A stretch of DNA of 22,213 bases, from the NCBI GenBank assembly GCA_041301185.1, contig JBFYSV010000046.1, positions 1 to 22,213 on the forward strand, written 5' to 3'. Under the pieces are notes generated by a model that saw only the letters and a program-made list of their open reading frames with translations, was not told the DNA's origin and searched no databases. Both the position numbers and the translations under genes were made by a program. How positions within the stretch are numbered: position 1 is the stretch's first letter; each line of letters begins with the position of its first letter. Shown here piece after piece: positions 15,521 to 22,213 of this stretch. This DNA comes from JAQBDA01 sp041301185 (GTDB lineage Bacteria > Chloroflexota > Anaerolineae > Anaerolineales > UBA4823).

Positions 15521-15799
15521 GTAAATATACAAAATGAAATTTCGTACGTGGTCAGTCTGAAAGGTTTTGATTGACCAGCAAGCTTAATTTATTGGCGCTT
15601 GCGTACATTTTCAGAGTGCCGCAGAGATCATTATTCCAGTATTATTTATGCGGCTACGGTTTGACTACGAAATCAGTTATGTGATTGTCCTGGTGTGTTA
15701 CGGATTTGTCGGGCTATCCCGCAGGTAGTGGATACGAGTGATATTGGGCGACATTGCGAATGACCAATCTGAATACATAATCACCGTTCCCAATCATTT

Positions 15800-15875
15800 G
15801 ATAGGTTAGCAGTCATCGGGTGCTCGAGATTTCGAGTCGCAGACAGCAGTACGGGAGTCCGCCTGTCTACCTATC
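15800..15875. other. 76-nt tRNA-length multi-stem module
   Basis: Ends pair perfectly as a 7-bp stem (GATAGGT with ACCTATC). Inside, CTCGA/TCGAG forms a hairpin with a 4-nt loop. AGACAG (15841-15846) pairs with CTGTCT further down, enclosing CGG/CCG. A short GCA/TGC arm may also form. Length and outer stem mimic a tRNA, but neither strand has a TTCRA T-loop with a 5-bp stem, a 7-nt anticodon loop, or CCA, so it is not called a tRNA. It is part of the wider structured region. Confidence 0.4.
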
Positions 15876-15904
15876 CGCATAACTGAGTGTATTGTATCAA
15901 GTCC

Positions 15905-15947
15905 GCAGCCGTGGTCTATTGAGGCAGGGTCACGGCTGTATTTGTTT
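15905..15947 (+). terminator. Intrinsic-terminator-like hairpin directly before recX
   Basis: CAGCCGTG (15906-15913) pairs perfectly with CACGGCTG (15931-15938), plus an outer G-U, with a 17-nt loop. It is followed by TATTTGTTT. The recX ATG is only 12 nt past the stem. It either ends an upstream RNA or acts as an attenuator of recX-rny. Confidence 0.6.
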
Positions 15948-15950
15948 AAG

Positions 15951-16619
15951 ATGGGACGTAGAATCACTTCCTTAACCGTGCAGAAACGCAATCCCAACCG
16001 GGTGAATGTCTACCTGGAAGGCGAGTTTGCCTTCGGACTCGCACGGGTTGTGGCTGCCTGGCTCTATGTGGGTCAGGAATTGAGTGAGGAGAGAATAGCA
16101 CAGCTTCAGGAAGAAGACAGCAGTGAAGTTGCCTATCAGAAAGCGCTAAACTTTCTATCCTATCGCAGCCGCACCGAGGCTGAAGTACGCACGAATCTGG
16201 CAAAAGCAGATGTTGAACCTGAACTCATCGAAAAGGCTGTTGAGCGCCTGAAGCGAAGCGGGTTGCTCAACGACCAGCAATTTGCGGAAACCTGGGTAGA
16301 AAACCGGTCTGAGTTCCGCCCACGCAGCCGGCGCGCCTTGACCCATGAGCTGAAATATAAAGGCATTCCTGAAGAAATGATCAATGCGGCTGTTGAGGGA
16401 TTAGATGAGGAACAAATGGCATACCTGGCAGCCCGGAAAAAAGCAAATAAATATTTTTTACTCGATTGGCCAGGGTTCAAACAAAAAATGTGTGCTTTCC
16501 TGGCACGCCGGGGCTTTAGCTACGAGATATCTGCTCCGATAGTAAACCGTATTTGGCAAGAACATACCGAAGAACAGGAAATTGATACGAACTCCTTACG
16601 AGAAGAGGTAGATCTATGA
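15951..16619 (+). CDS. recX: RecX-family regulatory protein
   Basis: RecX proteins bind RecA filaments and limit or modulate RecA activity. This 222-residue protein shows GRRITSLTVQKRNPNRVNVYLEGEFAFGL at the N-terminus. Three-helix RecX repeats follow: ALNFLSYRSRTEAEVRTNL, ERLKRSGLLNDQQFAETWVENRSEFRPRSRRALTHELKYKGI, and a last repeat KMCAFLARRGFSYEISAPIV. RecX is usually about 150-270 residues. The ATG at 15951 is chosen; a TTG nine bases earlier falls in the T-rich tail of a hairpin. There is no recognisable ribosome site, so translation may be weak or leaderless-like. Its stop overlaps the rny start as ATGA. recA is not in the window. Confidence 0.9.
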   Translation: MGRRITSLTVQKRNPNRVNVYLEGEFAFGLARVVAAWLYVGQELSEERIAQLQEEDSSEVAYQKALNFLSYRSRTEAEVRTNLAKADVEPELIEKAVERLKRSGLLNDQQFAETWVENRSEFRPRSRRALTHELKYKGIPEEMINAAVEGLDEEQMAYLAARKKANKYFLLDWPGFKQKMCAFLARRGFSYEISAPIVNRIWQEHTEEQEIDTNSLREEVDL

Positions 16620-18148
16620 ATGGGATATGGTTTTGGATCCCCATATCAATCCTTGCTCTGCTGATTGGTTTGGGAATCGGTTACTTTATAAAACAAACAT
16701 TAGTTGAGCGCGAGTTGCAACGTCAAAAAATCGAGGCTGACCGGATCTTACGAGAAGCAAAAGAAAAAGCCACCGCATTGGAGCTGCAAGCCAAGAACCA
16801 GGCATTAGAAATCAGGCAGGCAGCAGAGGGGGAAGTGGTACGCAGGCGGAATGAATTAAACCGGGAGGAAGACCGCCTGCAGAAGCGGCGCGAAGAAATG
16901 GACCAGCGCAGCGATCGCCTGGAGAAACGCGAGCAGGCAATCAACAAGCGGCAGAGCGCCCTGGACAAGCGCGCCAATGATATAGAAAAGCTATACTCGG
17001 ATGAGATGGAAGAATTGCAGCGCATCTCCCAGATGAGCATTGAGCAAGCCCGCGCCATGCTTCTTGCCGAGGTCGAGAAGGACGCTCGCAACGATATGGC
17101 AAAGATTATCCGCCAGATCGAGTCGGAGGCCAGGGAGGAGGGCGAGCGCCGAGCGCGGGCCATTATTACCACGGCTATCCAGCGTGTGGCATCTGAGCAT
17201 GTATCTGAAGTGACAACTTCTGTGGTTTCTCTTCCAGCCGACGAGATGAAAGGCCGCATCATCGGGCGCAACGGGCGGAATATCCACGCTTTCGAGCAGG
17301 CTGCAGGGGTGGATGTAATTGTTGATGATACCCCAGAAGCGGTGACCATCTCTTGCTTCGATCCCGTGCGCCGAGAAGTTGCCCGGCGCGCCCTTGGCAA
17401 GCTGGTGCTAGATGGGCGTATCCATCCAGCCCATATCGAGAAGGTGCTCAAGAATGAACAAAAAGAGGTTGAGCGCGTAATTGCTGAGGCAGGCGATCAA
17501 GCTGCCTTCGATGCCGGGGTCAACGGTCTGCACCCAGAAGTGATCAAAATGCTCGGTCGCCTGAAGTTCCGCACATCGTATGGACAAAACCAGCTGTCTC
17601 ACGCTGTGGAGACAGCCCATATAGCTGCAGCGCTGGCAGCCGAGCTTGGCGCTGACGTAGAGATTTCCAAATCAGGCGCGCTATTGCACGACCTGGGCAA
17701 GGCTATGGATCATAATGTGGAAGGGACGCACGCTCAGATCGGCGCCGACTTTGCGAAACGGTATGGGGTCAATGCCAAGGTGGTCAACGCGATTGCCTCA
17801 CACCACCATGAGGTCGATCAAGAGACCGTTGAGGCGGCGATCGTTGAAGCAGCCGATGCAATCTCTGGCGCTCGCCCTGGTGCACGCCGGGAGAGCCTGG
17901 ATCAATATCTTAAGCGAGTGCGCGCCCTGGAAGATATCGGAAACTCCTTTAAGGGTGTTAGCCAGACGTATGCCCTCCAGGCAGGGCGTGAAGTGCGCAT
18001 CTTTGTCAAGCCAGAAGATATTGATGATTTAGCTTCCAACCGATTGGCACGGGATATCGCTAAGCAGATCGAAGAGACGATGCAGTACCCGGGTCAGATC
18101 AAAGTAACCGTGATCCGTGAAACACGCGCCATCGATTGGGCGAAATAA
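16616..18148 (+). CDS. rny: Ribonuclease Y
   Basis: Membrane-anchored endoribonuclease that initiates mRNA decay. It has 510 residues, full length. An N-terminal membrane helix (IWFWIPISILALLIGLGIGY) is followed by a long charged coiled coil (about residues 30-165, rich in Glu/Arg/Lys/Gln). The KH domain has GRIIGRNGRN at 213-222. The HD domain carries its HD pair at His358-Asp359 (GALLHDLGKAMDHNVEGTH) and IASHHHEVD. The C-terminal domain ends VTVIRETRAIDWAK, as in other RNase Y. Translationally coupled to recX by ATGA. It ends one base short of the opposing MBL gene's stop. Confidence 0.97.
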   Translation: MNGIWFWIPISILALLIGLGIGYFIKQTLVERELQRQKIEADRILREAKEKATALELQAKNQALEIRQAAEGEVVRRRNELNREEDRLQKRREEMDQRSDRLEKREQAINKRQSALDKRANDIEKLYSDEMEELQRISQMSIEQARAMLLAEVEKDARNDMAKIIRQIESEAREEGERRARAIITTAIQRVASEHVSEVTTSVVSLPADEMKGRIIGRNGRNIHAFEQAAGVDVIVDDTPEAVTISCFDPVRREVARRALGKLVLDGRIHPAHIEKVLKNEQKEVERVIAEAGDQAAFDAGVNGLHPEVIKMLGRLKFRTSYGQNQLSHAVETAHIAAALAAELGADVEISKSGALLHDLGKAMDHNVEGTHAQIGADFAKRYGVNAKVVNAIASHHHEVDQETVEAAIVEAADAISGARPGARRESLDQYLKRVRALEDIGNSFKGVSQTYALQAGREVRIFVKPEDIDDLASNRLARDIAKQIEETMQYPGQIKVTVIRETRAIDWAK

Positions 18149-18149
18149 A

Positions 18150-18785
18150 CTAGCCAACCAGGAATGGGTTCCACATCCTCTCCCTACCTACCGTGGTAAC
18201 CGGACCATGACCGGAAAATAGCCGGGTGTCATCGGGTAGGGAGAGGATTTGCTTTTGGATACTATCCATGAGGGTCTGATAATCTCCCCCTGGCAAATCT
18301 GTTCTCCCGATCGAGCCTTGAAAGATCACGTCTCCGCAAAAAGCTACTTTTTCTGCTAAACAAATAAAGACAACATGCCCTCGGGTATGACCCGGCGTAA
18401 GGCGAACTTCGATGCAGTTTTCGCCTAGCCTCAAGTTCTGTCCGTGATATAAATCAACGGTTGGCTCGGGGCCGGGATCGATTTGCATCCCAAAAAGCGG
18501 TGCGCCACCTTGCATGCGCCACAAGGGGTAATCATCCGGATGCAACGCGACCGGTGGTGGCGGATTCACCCGGTCTGCGACCCCGCCCGCTCCAGCCAGA
18601 TGGTCGAAGTGAGCATGGGTCAACCAGATACTGCCGATGTGCCATTCACGGCGCTGGGCTTCAGCCACAATCACTTCACCATCGTCTGCCGGATCGATTA
18701 CCACCGCCTCACCTGATGCTGGATCAGCCACCAGGTATGCATTCGTCATCACAGGTCCAAGTGTGAAATTAACGATCTCAAGCAT
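18150..18785 (-). CDS. MBL-fold metallo-hydrolase, glyoxalase II/YcbL-like
   Basis: Cytoplasmic metallo-beta-lactamase-fold hydrolase of the hydroxyacylglutathione hydrolase-like branch. It has 211 residues, with no glyoxalase II C-terminal domain. Metal ligands are visible: THAHFDHLAGAGG (HxHxDH), TPGHTRGHVVF (third histidine), FCGDVIFQGSIGRTDLPGGD (bridging Asp and a YcbL-like stretch) and a final SGHGPVTTVGRE. The substrate cannot be told from sequence; thioesters such as acyl-thiols are plausible. The ATG has a GAGGAT site. It follows the membrane protein gene after 34 nt, so the two probably form an operon, though no functional link is evident. Confidence 0.9.
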   Translation of the reverse strand: MLEIVNFTLGPVMTNAYLVADPASGEAVVIDPADDGEVIVAEAQRREWHIGSIWLTHAHFDHLAGAGGVADRVNPPPPVALHPDDYPLWRMQGGAPLFGMQIDPGPEPTVDLYHGQNLRLGENCIEVRLTPGHTRGHVVFICLAEKVAFCGDVIFQGSIGRTDLPGGDYQTLMDSIQKQILSLPDDTRLFSGHGPVTTVGRERMWNPFLVG

Positions 18786-18819
18786 AGATAAATATCCTCT
18801 TCATTTTCGAATCATCAGG

Positions 18820-20283
18820 TTATCCAGGCAGCTCGTAAGGATTGCCACCAATGTGGGCGATAAACTCATAAGCTGTGAGCGGGATGAGTGCCACCACCCA
18901 GACCATGTAACTGGTGTAGAAAACAGAGTTAAAGAATACGAATATTGCCAGAATCAATAATGCCATGCTAAATACGCCCAGCTTGTATTTCCAGGTCAAC
19001 CAGTAAGCCATGAGAAACATTATCACAACCGGCACCCGTGCAAGCAGGCCCTGCCAGCCCAGTGTAACATCTAGGGAATATACATTAAAAGCTGCCGCGG
19101 CTACTCGGGTGGTAGAGAACAATATCGAGCGAACAAAAGCCTCCCAATTCCAAATGAGAAAAGGTAGAGAAGCAATCAAGGGGATAATTCCAATCCAAAG
19201 GGCTGAACCGACCAGATGCTTTGCACTCCGATCTGGAGCACTTTTCCAGGTCCAGATCAAGTAGACGGGCACTAGAAAGATAGCTACCTGCTTGATGGTT
19301 AAGGACAATCCTAGGAGCAGGTAAGATGTTTTTCGATTTCGCTGAAAGAGATAGAGGGATAACAGCATAAAGAACAATGGAATGAAGTCAATATCGGCAG
19401 TGCGAGCAACGTGCAAAGTCCAGCGATTGAACAGCCAGAACAAGGCTGCAAATACGGATAATCCTAACATCTGTTTCCGGGCTGGGATATAAAACAACAG
19501 AGCAGCAATCGATATATTGAACACCAAAAATATCACCCGCCAAATAGATAGCCAGGTATCAAAGGCGCTTAAGCCGGCGAATTGGACCAGCGAGGCGAGA
19601 TAATAAAAACCGGGGAAGTAGGTGGAGTATTTATCGTTGACACGCATATCTCCAGCCAGCACCCGCTCGTAGGGATTTACACCCTGTAACAGGCGCTCGC
19701 CATCCAGGTAGGTAAAATAGATATCCTCCTTTCTGGGGGACTCATAGCCCCAGAATTGCAAGCTTACCGCGATGCCCATCACGAGTATTGCTATCACCAC
19801 CGGCAGGCTGATCAAAACAGTCCGTGAGGCCCGAAAACGCCAGATTACTAAAAAGACCAAAGCCAAACCACTGATCCATACCAACCACAAGAAAAACGGC
19901 ACCATCCAGACTGGATATACTGGCCCATAGAGTTCCGCTGAAGCAGATAGACTGTAGATCAGGCTGATTATGAATGTATAAAATACAATCAAGAACGCTG
20001 TCGCGTACCCAACACCCCCGCCAAGATATTGGCCAGTAAACCTCAACAACTTATCCGTATTGGATTGTCGAAATGCCAATACAGCCAGGCATAAGAAAAT
20101 GATAGAAAAGAGGGCAAGAAGGGCTAAAGCCCAAAAGCCTGCCTGACTTCCCTCCACCAGGGGAAGACGATCTAAGGCAATTAAGCCAACCAGGCTTCCT
20201 GCAAAACTCAGGATTATGTAAGTGCGAAAAATGTTCAAGCGCTGCTGCTTCGAGTACATAGTGTAGTAATCATAGCTTTGCAT
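18820..20283 (-). CDS. Polytopic membrane protein, GT-C/GT87-like putative glycosyltransferase
   Basis: 487 residues with about twelve hydrophobic segments. An extracytoplasmic acidic stretch KEDIYFTYLDGERLLQGVNPYERVL, then KYSTYFPGFYYLASL, RTADIDFIPLF and SLTIKQVAIFLVPVYLIW recall polyprenyl-phosphate-sugar-dependent GT-C mannosyltransferases (the GT87/DUF2029 group). I see no exact catalytic signature, so the function is tentative. The listed ATG lies directly against the T-run of a strong terminator hairpin and has no ribosome site. An ATG at 20259 (MYSKQQRLN) is an equally good start; a TATGAT just before it could even make it leaderless. It might decorate a secreted protein such as the one encoded upstream (inference from position only). 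Confidence 0.65.
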   Translation of the reverse strand: MQSYDYYTMYSKQQRLNIFRTYIILSFAGSLVGLIALDRLPLVEGSQAGFWALALLALFSIIFLCLAVLAFRQSNTDKLLRFTGQYLGGGVGYATAFLIVFYTFIISLIYSLSASAELYGPVYPVWMVPFFLWLVWISGLALVFLVIWRFRASRTVLISLPVVIAILVMGIAVSLQFWGYESPRKEDIYFTYLDGERLLQGVNPYERVLAGDMRVNDKYSTYFPGFYYLASLVQFAGLSAFDTWLSIWRVIFLVFNISIAALLFYIPARKQMLGLSVFAALFWLFNRWTLHVARTADIDFIPLFFMLLSLYLFQRNRKTSYLLLGLSLTIKQVAIFLVPVYLIWTWKSAPDRSAKHLVGSALWIGIIPLIASLPFLIWNWEAFVRSILFSTTRVAAAAFNVYSLDVTLGWQGLLARVPVVIMFLMAYWLTWKYKLGVFSMALLILAIFVFFNSVFYTSYMVWVVALIPLTAYEFIAHIGGNPYELPG

Positions 20284-20285
20284 AA

Positions 20286-20335
20286 AAAATTCAGGTGCTG
20301 GACGAAGAGCAGAGTCACACCAGCACCTGAATTTT
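20286..20335. terminator. Perfect 16-bp terminator hairpin
   Basis: AAAATTCAGGTGCTGG (20286-20301) and CCAGCACCTGAATTTT (20320-20335) are exact reverse complements with an 18-nt loop. On the minus strand the stem runs into six Ts, a textbook intrinsic terminator for the repeat-protein gene. The plus strand also ends in TTTTAT. The start codon of the next minus-strand gene abuts the T-run. Confidence 0.85.
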
Positions 20336-20434
20336 ATGCGTATTTACTACAAGCTGTCAATCCATCTCACCATCCGAAGCACGGCGATTGGTTCGCGTGA
20401 GGTCTCACCTCACTTCGGGGCAGATACCTCCCCT
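20336..20434. other. Short 3' spacer with a small hairpin
   Basis: Between the repeat-protein stop and the terminator. It contains GTGAGGT (20397-20403) and ACCTCAC (20407-20413), a 7-bp stem with a 3-nt loop. Nothing else recognised. Confidence 0.4.
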
Positions 20435-22213
20435 TTACTCAGCATCAAAATACTGCGAGTAGATCGCCGATGGGCATTTAATCCCATCCCCATACACACA
20501 GGTATTATGGTTCAGCCACCAGCCGTCCGGGAAGGTGAAATCTGGGGCTGGTCCAATTACACCAGGATAAGCCTGATCGATCTGGACGCGCTCCTCGGGC
20601 CACATCCAGTTGATGGTGGGGATGCTGAGCAAGCGCAAATCTCCCTGATGGATCTCGAGTTGCTTATCCAGCACTTCCAGGTATGGGTCAAAGAACAACC
20701 CGCCACCGTGTGGCTCGCCGAGATTGTCCTCGCTCAAATAATCCTGATCGAATGGCGCAGGGGAGTAGAAATCGATGCTCAACTCCGCAGTTCTTTCCGT
20801 CACTGCCAGCGGAGTTCCTTCCTTTGCATTGATAATCTCGCCCGTTGCCGGGAAGGCATCGCAGGTACACGGGATAACCACATAATCGCTTGCCTGGGAG
20901 GCTACATAAGGCGTTTGTGCAGTGCTAACCACATTCCCTTCGCCATCCCGGATAGTCAAGGTAGCAGTCCCATTACTGGCAAAGGTATCTGCTGGGATCA
21001 GGATATGGAAGGAGTGAGAACGAACACCCCCGCGCGCACGTGGAGTAATATTGAAGCTAATCCGGTATAGATTTTGTTCCTCCTGATCAACAACCAGTCT
21101 CGTATCAATATTGGTCACCCAGTCATTGTAGTCAAAATCCATATCCGGGCGATCGAAATCTAGATCCTCGAAGCCCAGGGTCAACGGGACAACGTTGGAG
21201 AGGATATTCACCCGTTCCGCGCTGGGGAAGTACACCTTGTAGAGTGCAGTAGAAGACTCGATCACTACCGTAGCATCATCCGAGTCGCTGACCGGGAAGC
21301 CTTCATCGTCCCTGCCGCTGGCAGTGACAGTATCCGTTTCACTATCGCCTGCTTCACCTTCCACCAGGGCTGTGAACTGGCAGGAATAGGTATCACCGGG
21401 CTGGATGACCTGCGGTACCGAGCACGTCCCCTGCCCATCCAGATCACCGTGGATATCGTCCACCAGGCTCTCGATTGTCACCGGGTCGGTTGGGCTGCTC
21501 AAGTTGGTTACTTCCACGGTAAAGGTCACCATTCCTCCTGGCTCGGGCAAGAAGGTAGGATCAGCGGTCTTCACTACCTCGATCTCGGGAAGACCATCAT
21601 CAGTGACAACCGTCACAGTGGCGTCATCCGAGTCGCTGACCGGTGTTTCATCATCGTCGGTGCCCGAAGCTGTGACGACATCGATCTCGCTATCGCCCGC
21701 CTCTCCCTCCACCAGGGCTGTGAACTGGCAGGTATAAGTCTCCCCAGGTTGCAGAGTGAAGGGCACCGCACAGGTCCCTTGTCCATTCAGATCACCGTGA
21801 ATATCATCCACCAGGCTGGTGATTGTTACCGGGTCACTCGGGTTGCTCAGGTTGGTCACATTCACTGTAAAGGTCACCACGCCACCTGGCTCTGCCACAA
21901 CTGCCGGGTCGGCAGTTTTGATCACTTCGATCTCTGGATCAAGCGGGGTAATGGTTACCGTGGCATCATCCGAGTCGTCAACCGGTGTACCGTCATCGTC
22001 CGTGCCAGAAGCGGTGACAACATCTGTCTCGCTATCCCCGGCATCTCCTTCCACCATTGCGGTGAACTCGCAGGTGTAGGTTTCTCCAGGCTGCAGGGTG
22101 AACGGCACTTCACAGGTGCCCTGACCATCCAGATCGCCGTGGATGTCATCCACCAGGCTGGTGATCGTTACGGGATCGCTAGGATTGCTCAGGTTAGTGA
22201 CTTCAACTGTGAA
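20435..22213 (-). CDS. Secreted repeat protein with DUF11-like repeats and LruC/DUF4842-like C-terminal domain (5' part outside window)
   Basis: The frame is open to the window edge, so N-terminus and signal peptide are unseen; 592 codons are visible. Three repeats start near 22213, 21871 and 21523. Each has FTVxVTNLS, then DPVTITSLVDDIHGDLxGQGTC, then QPGxTYxCxFTA, GDSExDxVTASGxDD and DSDDATV, separated by EIEVxKTADPxxxxEPGG. The C-terminal ~270 residues contain LGFEDLDFDRPDMDFDYNDW, resembling the acidic (Y/F)DFND motif of LruC/DUF4842 domains. They also contain HSFHILIPADTF and a Cys pair CTC. No sortase motif or membrane anchor follows (it ends QYFDAE). Paired cysteines in each repeat suggest an extracellular, disulfide-bonded, possibly calcium-binding surface or matrix protein. 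Function unknown. Confidence 0.82.
   Translation of the reverse strand, partial: FTVEVTNLSNPSDPVTITSLVDDIHGDLDGQGTCEVPFTLQPGETYTCEFTAMVEGDAGDSETDVVTASGTDDDGTPVDDSDDATVTITPLDPEIEVIKTADPAVVAEPGGVVTFTVNVTNLSNPSDPVTITSLVDDIHGDLNGQGTCAVPFTLQPGETYTCQFTALVEGEAGDSEIDVVTASGTDDDETPVSDSDDATVTVVTDDGLPEIEVVKTADPTFLPEPGGMVTFTVEVTNLSSPTDPVTIESLVDDIHGDLDGQGTCSVPQVIQPGDTYSCQFTALVEGEAGDSETDTVTASGRDDEGFPVSDSDDATVVIESSTALYKVYFPSAERVNILSNVVPLTLGFEDLDFDRPDMDFDYNDWVTNIDTRLVVDQEEQNLYRISFNITPRARGGVRSHSFHILIPADTFASNGTATLTIRDGEGNVVSTAQTPYVASQASDYVVIPCTCDAFPATGEIINAKEGTPLAVTERTAELSIDFYSPAPFDQDYLSEDNLGEPHGGGLFFDPYLEVLDKQLEIHQGDLRLLSIPTINWMWPEERVQIDQAYPGVIGPAPDFTFPDGWWLNHNTCVYGDGIKCPSAIYSQYFDAE
21260..22213 (-). repeat. 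Three tandem in-frame coding repeats, period 342-348 bp
   Basis: Equivalent positions (the Phe codon of FTVxVTNLS) lie at 22213, 21871 and 21523, a spacing of 342 and 348 bp. Long stretches are nearly identical at DNA level, for example around the GDLxGQGTC and DSDDATV codons. The array continues beyond the window. High DNA identity points to recent duplication or gene conversion and to possible copy-number variation. Confidence 0.85.

Larger units (their letters stand above)
15527..15947 (+). ncRNA. Candidate structured non-coding RNA or leader upstream of recX-rny
   Basis: No open frame of useful size is present, yet the stretch has a strong promoter at its start and a terminator-like hairpin at its end. 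Several stems are visible. GTAC (15544-15547) with 15603-15606 encloses two adjoining hairpins, TGGTCA/TGACCA (15549-15554, 15572-15577) and GCAAGC/GCTTGC (15578-15583, 15597-15602). GCCGC/GCGGC pairs 15618-15622 with 15650-15654. CCTG/CAGG encloses CGGG/CCCG (15689-15725). A 76-nt module at 15800-15875 is closed by GATAGGT/ACCTATC. A possible inner promoter, TTGCGA-16-CATAAT, spans 15754-15781. It does not match RNase P, tmRNA, SRP or 6S landmarks that I can recognise. It is either an independent RNA or a long recX leader. Confidence 0.45.

Noticed and set aside
15800..15875. tRNA gene
   Set aside because: Length and acceptor-like stem fit, but neither strand has a TTCRA T-loop with a 5-bp stem, a 7-nt anticodon loop or a plausible CCA end.
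15527..15947. RNase P RNA, tmRNA, SRP or 6S RNA
   Set aside because: None of their conserved sequence blocks is visible on either strand.
16723..17451. Long minus-strand frame inside rny
   Set aside because: It mirrors the charged coiled-coil codons of RNase Y and yields low-complexity Ser/Arg-rich sequence; it is a shadow.
21260..22213. CRISPR-like or non-coding repeat array
   Set aside because: The repeats are ~345 bp, in frame and encode a continuous DUF11-like protein.

Overview
The window looks like a chromosomal segment of a member of the Chloroflexota, most likely class Anaerolineae. This rests on the division and cell-wall gene order, the wording of the proteins (for example the MurG start VRWLICAGGTGGG and the short FtsL-like protein), the recX-rny pair and the moderate GC content. 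The assignment is inference from protein character, not from a marker search. No rRNA, CRISPR array, prophage or insertion sequence was recognised.

Left part (1-9700), minus strand: one long division and cell-wall (dcw) operon. It reads from right to left as mraZ, rsmH, an ftsL-like gene, ftsI (class B penicillin-binding protein), murF, mraY, murD, ftsW and murG, which runs off the window. A good sigma-70-type promoter and three 10-bp-spaced GTGGG/GTGGA boxes (the classical MraZ operator) lie just upstream of mraZ. Genes are tightly packed with GTGA/ATGA or longer overlaps. Two oddities stand out: murD is broken into two reading frames at a single ATGA, and ftsW and murG overlap by 80 nt. murE is absent from this stretch.

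Middle part (9700-13100): a divergent class-V aminotransferase / cysteine-desulfurase-like gene runs on plus. It converges on a two-gene minus-strand operon encoding a low-molecular-weight phosphatase and a fructosamine-3-kinase-family enzyme, a pair that fits protein deglycation. A small conserved plus-strand protein follows, closed by a hairpin terminator shared with the next gene.

Right part (13100-22213): a malic enzyme fused to a phosphotransacetylase domain runs on minus. Next come about 570 nt of non-coding DNA with a strong promoter, several paired stems and an intrinsic-terminator-like hairpin right before recX. recX is translationally coupled to rny (RNase Y). These converge on an MBL-fold hydrolase preceded by a multi-membrane GT-C-like protein. 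Behind a perfect 16-bp terminator hairpin lies the 3' part of a secreted repeat protein with three near-identical ~115-residue repeats and a LruC/DUF4842-like C-terminal domain.

The best candidate for something undescribed is the structured non-coding region at about 15490-15950 in front of recX-rny. Next are the split murD and the deglycation pair.
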